Assembly: GCA_040005095.1 (NCBI GenBank)
Contig: JBDTZN010000005.1
Location: forward strand, 1 to 63,530
Reading direction: 5' to 3'
DNA from: UBA5186 sp040005095
Lineage (GTDB): Bacteria; Actinomycetota; Thermoleophilia; Gaiellales; Gaiellaceae
DNA: 63,530 bases
The position numbers and the translations under genes were made by a program. The notes beneath the pieces were generated by a model. That model was not told the origin of the DNA and made no database searches. It saw only the letters and a list, made by a program, of their open reading frames with translations. Shown here piece by piece: positions 24,878 through 32,681 of this stretch (the stretch's first letter is position 1; the number at the start of each line of letters is the position of its first letter).

Positions 24878-25522
24878 TACCTCTGGAATCGACGTGACCC
24901 GCGGTTGCCAGCCGCGCGCTTCCTCCCAGTACGGCTCGTCCTGCTCCGGACGAAGGATCAGCACGGCGCGCATCCCCACTCGCTCGGCCCCGGCCAGCTC
25001 GTCGTTCGCGCCGTCGCCGACGAACATCGCGTCGGGCGCCTCCACGCCCAGTTCGTCCAGCGCGAGCCGGTAGATCGCTGGATCCGGCTTACGCAAGTCG
25101 ACCGAGCACGAGAATACGGTCGAGTCGAAGAGGCCGGCGAACGGCGTCTCCTCCCACAGCTCCGGGACCTCCTCGCTGCACACCGAGATCATTCCCAGCC
25201 GAACGCCGCGCTGCCGCAGCTCGCGCAGCGTCTCGAGGGCTCCCTCCTGCGGCACGGCGACCTCTCGGAAGGCATTCCTGCGCAGGTCGAGCAGCTCCGG
25301 GAGCAGCTCGTCGGTCGCCCCGACGGAGCGGAACGAATCCGCAAGCGACCCACCGTCGCGCTCGGAGCGGCTTGTGCGCCACACCCGGTGAAACGTGTCC
25401 GGATCCGTACCGAGGCGCTCCGCGATCCGGCGTTCCGTCGCGCGGCTGTGCTCGACGTCATAGAGGACGAGCGTGTCCCAGAGGTCGAAGATCACCGCGC
25501 GCAATCGCGGAGCACCTCCCAC
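24860..25522 (-). CDS. HAD-superfamily hydrolase (subfamily IA)
   Basis: The 220-residue protein carries HAD motif I VIFDLWDTLVLYD (Asp13 nucleophile), motif II LGMISVCSEE, a Lys in DLRKPDPAIYRLAL (motif III) and MFVGDGANDELAGA (motif IV). Trp at D+2 is seen in several phosphatase and dehalogenase-like branches; phosphatase activity is the default guess. Three starts are possible: GTG 25522 as given, TTG 25504 (MRAVIFDLWD) and GTG 25495. The last would overlap the decarboxylase stop in the GTGA style common here. Confidence 0.83.
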   Translation of the reverse strand: MGGAPRLRAVIFDLWDTLVLYDVEHSRATERRIAERLGTDPDTFHRVWRTSRSERDGGSLADSFRSVGATDELLPELLDLRRNAFREVAVPQEGALETLRELRQRGVRLGMISVCSEEVPELWEETPFAGLFDSTVFSCSVDLRKPDPAIYRLALDELGVEAPDAMFVGDGANDELAGAERVGMRAVLILRPEQDEPYWEEARGWQPRVTSIPEVLELVD

Positions 25523-26793
25523 GCGCGCCGGACGTCGTCCTCCGTCGTGCCAACGTTGCCGATCGCGAGCCGCAGGACGTAGCGCCCGTTCAGCTTCGTG
25601 TGCGAGATGAACAACTCGCCGGTCGAGTTCACGCGCGCGAGGAGCGTCTCGTTCTCATCGTCGGAGCCGTCGCGCTTGAAGCAGACGATCGAGAACGGCC
25701 GCGGAGCCTCGAGCGTCCAGCCCGGCTCGTTGCGCACCCAGCCTTCGAACAGCTCCGCCAGCCGCAGATGCTCGCGGATCATCGCCTGGAGGCCCTCGCG
25801 TCCGTAGCAGCGCAGCACCGCCCAGAGCTTGAGCGAGCGGAAGCGGCGGCCGAGCGCCGGACCGTAGTCGGAGAGGCTCGCCGCGTCCTCCGGCGTGCGC
25901 AGGTATTCCGGGACGAGGCTGTGCGCCGCGCGCAGGTCGTCGCCGCGCCGGCTCCAGAGGCACGAGCAATCCATCGGCGTCAGCAGCCACTTGTGCGCGT
26001 TGACGACGAGCGAATCGGCGTGCTCGACGCCCTCGAACGCCCAGCGCAGCTCGGGACAGACCATCGCGGAGCCCGCATAGGCCGCATCGACGTGCAGCCA
26101 GACCCCCTCCGCCCCGGCCCGCTCGGCAATCGCGGCCACGGGATCGACGGAACCGGTGGAGGTCGTCCCCACCGTCGCGACGACCGCTGCCGCGTCGGAA
26201 AGATCGAGCTCGTCGAGGCGCAACCGGAATGCGTCGTCGGCCGGCGTCTTGCGGACCTCGAGCCCGAGCAATGCCGCCGTCTTGTCGATCGACGAGTGCG
26301 TGTGCTCGGAGCAGACGATGAAGCGCGCATCGGGCCGCACGTGCCGGGCGGCTGCGAGCGCGGCGAGCGTCGACGTCGACGCGGTGTCCTCGATGTGGCC
26401 ATGCCAGCCGGACGGCAGCCCGAGCAGCTGCGCGAGCCAATCCAGGGTCACGGCCTCGAGCTCCGTAGAGGCCGGCGCAGTTCGCCAGAGGAAGCCGACG
26501 GAGTTGAGCGTGGCCGCGAGCAGCTCCGCGAGGATCCCGGGCGGCGAGCCGGTGTTCGCGATGTACGCGAAAAAGCGCGGATGCTGCCAGTGCGTCACTC
26601 CCGGGAGCAGCACCTCGTCGAGATCGCGCAGCACCGCGGAGAACGGCTCCGGACGATCAGGCGGCGAGGCGGGCAGGCGCGCGCGGATGTCGCCCGGCTC
26701 GACCTGCGCGAGCACCGGCAGGTCGCGGACGCGCTCGAGATAGTCCGCCGCCCAGTCCACCGCGGCGTGCCCATCAGCTCGAAAGTCGCTCAC
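25492..26793 (-). CDS. Group II PLP-dependent amino acid decarboxylase (aromatic-L-amino-acid decarboxylase-like)
   Basis: The 433-residue enzyme starts at GTG 26793, overlapping the polX stop as GTGA; the open frame extends upstream but only as shadow. It has the group II decarboxylase order: PRFFAYIANTGSPPG, an SVGFLWRTAPASTELEAV loop, SEHTHSSIDKTAALLG, the PLP-contacting HVDAAYAGSAMVCPE, and the Schiff-base Lys268 in NAHKWLLTPMDCSCLW. These features match tryptophan/tyrosine/DOPA decarboxylases and phenylacetaldehyde synthases. The exact amino acid is unknown. Confidence 0.88.
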   Translation of the reverse strand: MSDFRADGHAAVDWAADYLERVRDLPVLAQVEPGDIRARLPASPPDRPEPFSAVLRDLDEVLLPGVTHWQHPRFFAYIANTGSPPGILAELLAATLNSVGFLWRTAPASTELEAVTLDWLAQLLGLPSGWHGHIEDTASTSTLAALAAARHVRPDARFIVCSEHTHSSIDKTAALLGLEVRKTPADDAFRLRLDELDLSDAAAVVATVGTTSTGSVDPVAAIAERAGAEGVWLHVDAAYAGSAMVCPELRWAFEGVEHADSLVVNAHKWLLTPMDCSCLWSRRGDDLRAAHSLVPEYLRTPEDAASLSDYGPALGRRFRSLKLWAVLRCYGREGLQAMIREHLRLAELFEGWVRNEPGWTLEAPRPFSIVCFKRDGSDDENETLLARVNSTGELFISHTKLNGRYVLRLAIGNVGTTEDDVRRAWEVLRDCAR

Positions 26794-28493
26794 TTGCGCA
26801 GCTTCTCGATCTGCTTCCACGTGCGCGTGTTGAGCACCTGATCCTTCGTGAGCCAGGCCTTCCGCGCCTGCGCGACACCGATCGGCATGTGGCCGAGCGC
26901 GCTCAGCTGGTGGCCGTCGGTGTTGACGGGAATCTTCACTCCGGCCTCGCCCGCGACACGCGCGTGCGTGTCGCGCAGGTCGAGGCGATTCGGCTGCGCG
27001 TTGATCTCCAGGAACGTCCCCGTCTCGACGGCCTTCTCGACCACCCGCTCGATGTCGACGTCGGCACCCGGCCTGACGTTCAGCTTGCGCGCGGTCAGAT
27101 GTCCGATCATGTGCACGTGCGGGTTCTCGATCGCGGCGAGCACGCGCTCGGTCGGATTGCGGTCGAAGCTCGTGTGCAGCGATGCGATCACCCACTCGAA
27201 GCCGGCGAGCGCCTCGTCGCGTAGCGCGAGCCCGCCGTCGGCGCGGATCCCGACCTCGACTCCTTTGACGATCCTGAACGGCTTCAGCTTCGCGTTCAGG
27301 TCGTCGACCTCGGCCCACTGCTGCTCGGCGCGGCCCTCGCGGAGCCGCTCGCCGTGGTCGGTGATCGCCAGATAGGCGTAGCCGCGCGCCTTCGCCGCAG
27401 CGGCCATCGCCTCGAGCGTGTCCTTCCCGTCCGACCAGGTCGAGTGGCTGTGCAGGTCGCCGCGGATGTCGTCCAGCTCGACGAGCACCGGCAGCTCGCC
27501 GGCGCGCGCGGCCTCGAGCTCGCCGCAGTTCTCCCGTAGCTCGGGCGGAATCCAGTCGTAGCCGAGGAAGCGATAGAGCTCATCCTCGGTCTCGTGCGTG
27601 TGCACCTTCCCGCTCTCGGTCTCGGTGACCCCATACTCGGAGACCGACAGCTTGCGGCGCACCGCGGCTTCCCGCAGCGCCAGGTTGTGCTCCTTCGAGC
27701 CCGTGAAGTGCTGGAGCAGGTTGCCGTAGGACTCGGGTGGCACGACGCGCAGGTCGAACCGGTAGCCGTCGTTCGAGACGACCGTCGCCTTCGTATCGCC
27801 CTTCGCGGCAATCTCGACGACCCAGCGGAGCGACGTGAAGTAGTCGATCAGCGCCGGTGGGTCGCTCGCGGTGGCGATGATGTCGAGGTCGCGGATCGTC
27901 TCCTTGCGACGGCGCGCGCTGCCCGCGTCCGAGACCTGGTCGGAGGCGGGATGCTCCCGCAGAACCTCGACGACGGCGAGCAGAGCAGGAAGCGCGTCAC
28001 CGAGCAGCGGCCGGAACGGCTCCGCTTCGGCGGTATCGCTGAGCGCCTTCAGGATCCGCTCCTCCGTCTTTGCCCCGAGCCCGCCGAGATCGCGCAGGCG
28101 CTGCTGCTCGGCGGCGGCGCGCAGCTCGTCCAGCGTCGTTACGCCAAGCTCGTGCCAGATGCGCGCGGCCGTCTTCGCGCCGAGGCCCGGCAGGCGCATG
28201 AACAGCGCGACGTCACCGGGCACGACGTCCTTGCGCTTCGAGAGCGCGTGGATCTCGCCGTCCTCGACGATCTCCACGATCTTGCCTTCGATCGTCTTGC
28301 CGATCCCCTGCAGCTCCTTCGCGCGGCCGTCGAGGGCGAGCTGAGCGACCGAGCTGCCCGTCTCGCGGATGCGCGAAGCGGCGCTGCGATAGGAGGACAC
28401 GCGGAAGCGGTCCGCGCCCTCCAGCTCCATCAGGTCGGCGAGGAGGTCGAACTGCGCCGCCACGTCGGCGTTCCGGGGCAGTGCGTTCGCCAC
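26790..28493 (-). CDS. polX: Family X DNA polymerase / 3'-5' exonuclease
   Basis: The 567-residue protein is a bacterial PolX. It has an N-terminal 8-kDa-like helix-hairpin-helix part (LQGIGKTIEGKIVEIVEDGE, LPGLGAKTAARIWHELG), a nucleotidyltransferase palm (RRRKETIRDLDIIATASDPP) and a C-terminal PHP exonuclease with DLHSHSTWSDGKDTLEAM, YLAITDHGERL and INAQPNRLDLRD. PolX fills short gaps during base excision and end repair. The start is GTG 28493; further upstream codons run into the divergent thioredoxin promoter. In the palm the first metal Asp pair reads R-D-L-D-I-I with no GS motif before it, so polymerase strength is uncertain. Confidence 0.9.
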   Translation of the reverse strand: MANALPRNADVAAQFDLLADLMELEGADRFRVSSYRSAASRIRETGSSVAQLALDGRAKELQGIGKTIEGKIVEIVEDGEIHALSKRKDVVPGDVALFMRLPGLGAKTAARIWHELGVTTLDELRAAAEQQRLRDLGGLGAKTEERILKALSDTAEAEPFRPLLGDALPALLAVVEVLREHPASDQVSDAGSARRRKETIRDLDIIATASDPPALIDYFTSLRWVVEIAAKGDTKATVVSNDGYRFDLRVVPPESYGNLLQHFTGSKEHNLALREAAVRRKLSVSEYGVTETESGKVHTHETEDELYRFLGYDWIPPELRENCGELEAARAGELPVLVELDDIRGDLHSHSTWSDGKDTLEAMAAAAKARGYAYLAITDHGERLREGRAEQQWAEVDDLNAKLKPFRIVKGVEVGIRADGGLALRDEALAGFEWVIASLHTSFDRNPTERVLAAIENPHVHMIGHLTARKLNVRPGADVDIERVVEKAVETGTFLEINAQPNRLDLRDTHARVAGEAGVKIPVNTDGHQLSALGHMPIGVAQARKAWLTKDQVLNTRTWKQIEKLRK

Positions 28494-28515
28494 GCCTCGA
28501 TCATACGATTGGCCG

Positions 28516-28830
28516 GTGCTCACGGTTACCGGCGAGACGTTCGACGAGCGGGTGCTCCGTGCGGAAGGCCCGGTCGTGGTCGATTTCTGGGCGCCCTGGT
28601 GCCATCCGTGCGAAGCCGTCACGCGGGCGCTCGAGGAGCTGGAGGCTGAGGCGCCGGGCCGCCTCGCGTTCGCGAAGCTCGATATCGACGCCAACCCGGG
28701 GATCGCCTCCCGGTACGACGTGCTCTCGATCCCGACGGTGATCGTGTTCGACAGCGGCGAACCCCGGGCGACGATCACGGGGGCAAGGCCCCGCAAGCAC
28801 TTCGAGCGCGTGCTCGCGCCCTGGCTCTAG
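28516..28830 (+). CDS. Thioredoxin with an unusual WCHPC active site
   Basis: The 104-residue protein has the thioredoxin fold: VVVDFWAPWCHPCEAV with redox Cys29 and Cys32, the buried Asp of VVDFWA, cis-Pro74 in LSIPTVIVF and the C-terminal helix. The inter-cysteine dipeptide is His-Pro as in DsbA, instead of the Gly-Pro of ordinary thioredoxin, and no signal peptide is present. In engineered thioredoxins His-Pro raises the redox potential, so it may act as a cytoplasmic oxidant or isomerase. The GTG start lies 22 bases from the divergent polX start. Confidence 0.88.
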   Translation: MLTVTGETFDERVLRAEGPVVVDFWAPWCHPCEAVTRALEELEAEAPGRLAFAKLDIDANPGIASRYDVLSIPTVIVFDSGEPRATITGARPRKHFERVLAPWL

Positions 28831-29642
28831 CGGAAGTGCTGCCAGCCGCCCAGCTCGATCCTCGCTCCTTCGTGGAGCAGCGCCACGCCCGCGCCTTCGA
28901 CGCAACGACCGATCTCGTGGAAGCCGCCTCCTTCCGGAACCGCAGCGAGCAGCTCGTAGTCCTCGCCGAAGCCGAGATCAGCGAGCTCGGCGCCCTCCCC
29001 GAGAGGGACCCGGTCGAGGTCGATCTCGATGCGCACACCCGAGCGCTCGGCCATCCGTGCGGCGTCGAGCGCGAGTCCATCGGACACGTCCATCAGCGCG
29101 TGGGCCGTCGCCGCTAGACGCCGGCCCTCCTCGAGGCGGATGGGCGGGCGAAGGTACGTGCTGCGGCGAAACGCCGCGCCCGCCGCACCCAGCGGGCCGG
29201 TGACGACGACCGTGTCGCCCGGACGAGCACCGGCGCGACCCGGGACTCTCTCCGACCGTCCGATCGCCGTGATCGACAACATGAGCGATTCGGCGCGAGT
29301 CGTGTCGCCGCCCACCACGGGGACGCCGGCTTCAGCGATCCCCTCGTACAGCTCGACGACGTGCTCCAGCTCGGCATCGGCCGGCGCCGCGAACGTGACG
29401 ACCAGCGCCTCGGGCACGGCGCCGGAGGCGGCCAGGTCGCTCAGATTGACCGCCGCCGCACGGAAGCCGAGGTCGCGCCACGCGATCCAGTCGAGCCGGA
29501 AGTGGACACCCTCGACGAGCGCGTCCTGCGTCACGACGAGGTCGCCGTTCAGCTGCGCGGCGTCGTTCCCGATTCCCTGCGCGAGGCCGCGTCGCTCGAG
29601 CTCGCGCAGCAGGCCGAGCTCGCCGGCGTCAGAGAGCCGCAT
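28827..29642 (-). CDS. thiL: Thiamine-monophosphate kinase
   Basis: The 271-residue enzyme phosphorylates thiamine monophosphate to the active cofactor TPP. It has GIGNDAAQLNGDLVVTQDAL with metal Asp residues, EGVHFRLDWIAWRDLGFRA, AVNLSDLAASGA, VVGGDTTRAESLMLSITAIG, DVSDGLALDAARMAERSG and GEDYELLAAVP. It is somewhat short relative to the usual 320 residues. It is the last gene of the thiD-thiM-thiE-thiL run and overlaps thiE by 14 bases. It meets the convergent thioredoxin stop. Confidence 0.92.
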   Translation of the reverse strand: MRLSDAGELGLLRELERRGLAQGIGNDAAQLNGDLVVTQDALVEGVHFRLDWIAWRDLGFRAAAVNLSDLAASGAVPEALVVTFAAPADAELEHVVELYEGIAEAGVPVVGGDTTRAESLMLSITAIGRSERVPGRAGARPGDTVVVTGPLGAAGAAFRRSTYLRPPIRLEEGRRLAATAHALMDVSDGLALDAARMAERSGVRIEIDLDRVPLGEGAELADLGFGEDYELLAAVPEGGGFHEIGRCVEGAGVALLHEGARIELGGWQHFR

Positions 29643-30192
29643 CGATCACCTCGACGAGCGCGCGGGCGTCCGCAGCTGCGCGCACGACGGCGACCCCGGC
29701 AGCTCCCGCACGGATGCAGTCGCCCGCGTTCGACGCGTCGATCCCGCCGATTGCGACAACGGGGGTCGAGACCGCGGCGCAGATCTCGGCGAGACCGTCG
29801 AGCCCCATCGGAGCTCCGGCATCCGGCTTGGACGGCGTCGTCCACACGGGCCCTACGCCAACGTAGAGAACTTCCTGGTTCGCGGCGGCCTCCGCTTCGG
29901 CGAGCGTCGACACCGAGAGGCCGACCTGCAGCCCTGCGTCCAGCGCTTCCTCCAGGCCCCCGTCGTCGGCGCCGAGATGGACAGCGTCCGCCTCGAGCCG
30001 AATCGCGGCCTGGACGTCGTCATTCACCACAAGCATCAGGCCGAGGCGCTCCGTCAACGCACGGAAGGCGCGGCCTCGCTCGACGACCTCCTCGGTGGGC
30101 GTGCTCTTCAGGCGAAGCTGGACGACCGTGGCGCCGTTCTCCGCTGCCGCCCGCGCCGTCTCGAGGTCGCTGACCACGGCGTGGAGCTTCAC
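29629..30192 (-). CDS. thiE: Thiamine-phosphate synthase
   Basis: The 187-residue TIM-barrel enzyme joins HMP pyrophosphate and thiazole phosphate to give thiamine phosphate. Motifs are ATVVQLRLKS, LMLVVNDDVQAAIRLEADAV, VHLGADDGG (substrate loop), YVGVGPVWTTPSKPDAGAPM (the GPVFxTxTK-like pyrophosphate loop), and VVAIGGIDASNAGDCIRAGA. It overlaps thiM by 4 bases upstream and thiL by 14 downstream. Confidence 0.92.
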   Translation of the reverse strand: MKLHAVVSDLETARAAAENGATVVQLRLKSTPTEEVVERGRAFRALTERLGLMLVVNDDVQAAIRLEADAVHLGADDGGLEEALDAGLQVGLSVSTLAEAEAAANQEVLYVGVGPVWTTPSKPDAGAPMGLDGLAEICAAVSTPVVAIGGIDASNAGDCIRAGAAGVAVVRAAADARALVEVIDAAL

Positions 30193-30983
30193 CCGATGCG
30201 GGCCCTCCTGTCCAGCGTCTCTGGATCGAGCGCCGCCAGCGCGTCGTAGAGGCCGACGTGAAACGAGCCCGGCCCCTTCGCCTCACGCGCCGCGTCCTCT
30301 CCGGCCACGCCGAAAGCCGCGAGAGCCTCCGCCGCCGCCTCGAGCGGGCTCTCCGCCTTCACGGCCAGGAAACACCCGGTCAGCGCGCTCGACATGCAGC
30401 CCGTGCCGGTCACGGTCGCGAGCATGGGGTCGCCGTTCGAGACAGCGAGGACGGTTCGCCCGTCCGAGACGTGGTCGACGGAGCCCGTGACCGAGGCGAC
30501 GACACCGAGGGTCTGGCCGGCGCGGCGCGCAAGTTCCGCGGCATCCTCCTCCGCCCCGATCGATTCGACGCCGCGCACCTCTGCCTGGACCCCGACGAGC
30601 GTCGCAACCTCGCCCGCGTTCCCGCGCAGCACGGTGACGTCGACCTCGTCGAGGATCCGCTTCGCCGTCCCCGTACGGAACGACGTCGCGCCTGCACCGA
30701 CCGGATCGAGCACGATCGGGATCCCCCGCGCGCTCGCGGCGCGTCCCGCGAGCAGCATGGCGTCGATCCAGTGGCTCGAGAGGGTGCCGATGTTGAGGAC
30801 GAGCGCGCCCGCCAGCGCGACCATCTCCTCGACCTCCTCGGACGCGTGCGCCATCACGGGGAGCGCGCCGAGGGCCAGCGTCGCGTTCGCGGTCTCGTTC
30901 ATGACGACGTAGTTCGTGATCTGGTGGACGAGCGGTTTTCGCTCACGCAGGCGGCGCAGGGTGTCGCCGGGCGTAACGGTCAT
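30189..30983 (-). CDS. thiM: Hydroxyethylthiazole kinase
   Basis: The 264-residue ribokinase-like enzyme phosphorylates hydroxyethylthiazole, a salvage route to the thiazole half of thiamine. It shows PLVHQITNYVVMNETANATLAL, GALVLNIGTLS, VLDPVGAGATSFRT, LRGNAGEVATLVG and the catalytic GTGCMSSALTGCF. Having thiM and thiD with thiE but no thiC or thiG here suggests salvage from thiamine breakdown products, with de novo genes elsewhere if present. Confidence 0.93.
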   Translation of the reverse strand: MTVTPGDTLRRLRERKPLVHQITNYVVMNETANATLALGALPVMAHASEEVEEMVALAGALVLNIGTLSSHWIDAMLLAGRAASARGIPIVLDPVGAGATSFRTGTAKRILDEVDVTVLRGNAGEVATLVGVQAEVRGVESIGAEEDAAELARRAGQTLGVVASVTGSVDHVSDGRTVLAVSNGDPMLATVTGTGCMSSALTGCFLAVKAESPLEAAAEALAAFGVAGEDAAREAKGPGSFHVGLYDALAALDPETLDRRARIG

Positions 30984-31753
30984 GCCCTTCCCTTCACGTG
31001 GAGAACGTCAACAGGCCCGTCGCCGGCGCCGATTTCCGGCAGTCCGTTCGCTACGGCCCATGACGCAGCTTCGGCCGCGCCTCGCGCCGCCTCGCCGAGG
31101 GACAGTCCCTTGGCCAGGTACGCCGCGAGCGTGGCCGAATGGGTGCAGCCCGCGCCGTGGGTCGCCGCGACGTCATGGCGCTCGACCGGGATCTCCACGT
31201 GCTCGACGCCGTCGAAGAGGTGGTCGACCGGGTCGCCGTGCCCGCCGGTGATGACGACGGCCGGCGCGCCAAGGTCGTGGATGCGTTCCGCGAGCTCCCG
31301 CTTTGTCCCGCTGCGCCCTGCGAGCGCTTCGGCCTCGTGGAGATTCGGTGTCACCACCGTCGCCAGCGGAAACAGGCGATCCACCACCGCGTCCACGGCG
31401 TCGCCTTCGAGCAACTTGGCTCCGGAAGACGCGACCATGACCGGATCGACGACGAGCGGGACGCGATGCCCCTCGAGGAAGTCCGCAACGGTCTCGATCA
31501 AACGCACTGAGAAGAGCATCCCAGTCTTCACGGCGTCGACACCGATGTCGTCGAACACCGCCTGGAGCTGCGCGACGACGAACTCGGAGGGCAGCTCGTG
31601 AATTGCCGTCACGGCAGTCGTGTTCTGCGCGGTCAATGCGACGATCACCGACATCCCGTACGCCCGGGCCGCGGCAAAGGCCTTCAGGTCGGCCTGGATG
31701 CCGGCCCCGCCGCCCGAGTCGGACGTCGCGATCGTCAGCGCGCGTGCTACCAC
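30980..31753 (-). CDS. thiD: HMP / HMP-phosphate kinase
   Basis: The 257-residue ribokinase-fold protein phosphorylates hydroxymethylpyrimidine twice. It opens ALTIATSDSGGGAGIQADLK, then VIVALTAQNTTAV, GVDAVKTGMLF, VVDPVMVASSGAKLL, VVTPNLHEAEAL and ATHGAGCTHSATLAAYLAKG with the catalytic GAGCT. I set the start at GTG 31753, directly after GGAGGGAG and right behind the TPP riboswitch-like leader; the open frame further up is riboswitch sequence. It is the first gene of the thiamine operon. Confidence 0.92.
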   Translation of the reverse strand: MVARALTIATSDSGGGAGIQADLKAFAAARAYGMSVIVALTAQNTTAVTAIHELPSEFVVAQLQAVFDDIGVDAVKTGMLFSVRLIETVADFLEGHRVPLVVDPVMVASSGAKLLEGDAVDAVVDRLFPLATVVTPNLHEAEALAGRSGTKRELAERIHDLGAPAVVITGGHGDPVDHLFDGVEHVEIPVERHDVAATHGAGCTHSATLAAYLAKGLSLGEAARGAAEAASWAVANGLPEIGAGDGPVDVLHVKGRA

Positions 31754-31754
31754 T

Positions 31755-31842
31755 CCACTCCCTCCGCCGGTCTTAGCCGGATCAGGTTCAACGGGTGTGA
31801 AAGCACGGGTGAACCCATGGTTCCCCCGTGAGCCCCCTCCTT
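31755..31842 (-). promoter_or_regulatory. Degenerate TPP riboswitch-like element directly before thiD
   Basis: Reading the minus strand, the element has a long P3-type hairpin (cacggggg aacc at gg gttcacccgtg), then acccgttgaacctgatccgg and ctaagaccggcggaggga, the standard P4/P5 half of a THI element. The conserved CUGAGA at the P2-P3 junction is replaced by cuuuca. That motif binds the pyrimidine ring of TPP, so ligand binding may be weak or lost. The GGAGGGAG at its end is also the thiD ribosome site, which fits control by sequestration. Confidence 0.75.
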
Positions 31843-31925
31843 CGCGTACCAGTTCCATCAGCGGACGTGTGGCTACGGCGGGCAAAGCCCACCTTCGCCG
31901 GCCGATCGTTGCGCGTGTCCACTGT

Positions 31926-32005
31926 GCTGCCTCCCTTCGCCGGCATGACCCGGATCAGGTTCGACGGGTGTGATCTCAGCCCCGAGCGGGGCACCCCGGT
32001 ACGCC
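31926..32005 (-). promoter_or_regulatory. Canonical TPP riboswitch upstream of the thiamine operon
   Basis: The minus strand reads ccggggtgccccgctcgggg, then ctgagatcacacccgtcg, aacctgatccgggtcatgcc and ggcgaagggaggc. This is the complete THI-box consensus: GGGGUGCC, CUGAGA, ACCCG-GAACCUGAUCCGG and CCGGCGAAGGGA. It should bind thiamine pyrophosphate and lower expression of thiD-thiM-thiE-thiL. About 80 bases downstream lies the second, degenerate element. Between them, ggtgggc-ttt-gcccgcc (near 31880-31900) can form a 7-bp hairpin with no U run. Confidence 0.93.
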
Positions 32006-32024
32006 CGAGGCTAGCATCGGCCAG

Positions 32025-32681
32025 GTGAGCAGCGCCCGGTACGACGGCATCTCGGAGTGGTACGACGCCACCTGCGCCGGGAGCCCGTTCACGACCGATC
32101 TGGCCCTCCGACTGCTGGGCGGCGACCGGGGACGGCTGGTGGACGTCGGGTGTGGAACGGGCGCTCACACCGCGGCGTTCTCGTCTTCCGGCTGGGACAC
32201 CACCGGTGTCGACATCTCGGCCGACCAGCTGCGGCTGGCACGCGAGCGCGGTGTCGACGTCGTGCAGGCGGACGCGACCGAGCTTCCCTTCGGCGACGCG
32301 ACGTTCGACGCCGCGGTCTCGATGTGGACGCACACGGACATCGACGACTTCGCGGGAGCGCTCGGCGAGATCGCTCGGGTGCTGCGGCCCAACGGCGCGT
32401 TCGTCTACGTCGGAGGACAACCGTGCTTCGTCGGCCCGCACTCTCTCTTCGCCGGGGCCCAAGGCGTGCCTGAGCTCTATCCCGGGTATCGGGACGCGGG
32501 CCGCTATTCGAACGCACCCGGCGTCGTCGCGGACGGCCTGCGTGCGAAGGTCGGGGCCGTGCACCGGCCGCTCGGCGAGCTCATCCAGAGCTTCCTCGAC
32601 GCGGGCTTCGCGCTCGAGCAGTTCGAAGAGGCGAGCCACGACGAATACCCGTTCGTGGTCGCGCTGCGCTGCCGACGGTGA
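32025..32681 (+). CDS. Class I SAM-dependent methyltransferase (Methyltransf_11 type)
   Basis: The 218-residue protein has ISEWYDATCAGSPFT, the SAM motif I LVDVGCGTGAHTAAF, motif II TTGVDISADQLRLARERG, ADATELPFGDATFDAAVSMW and ARVLRPNGAFVYVGG. The family acts on small molecules, lipids or RNA; the substrate is unknown. The GTG start is 20 bases from the divergent TPP riboswitch. Its stop overlaps the helicase start by 4 bases, so the two are co-translated. Confidence 0.87.
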   Translation: MSSARYDGISEWYDATCAGSPFTTDLALRLLGGDRGRLVDVGCGTGAHTAAFSSSGWDTTGVDISADQLRLARERGVDVVQADATELPFGDATFDAAVSMWTHTDIDDFAGALGEIARVLRPNGAFVYVGGQPCFVGPHSLFAGAQGVPELYPGYRDAGRYSNAPGVVADGLRAKVGAVHRPLGELIQSFLDAGFALEQFEEASHDEYPFVVALRCRR

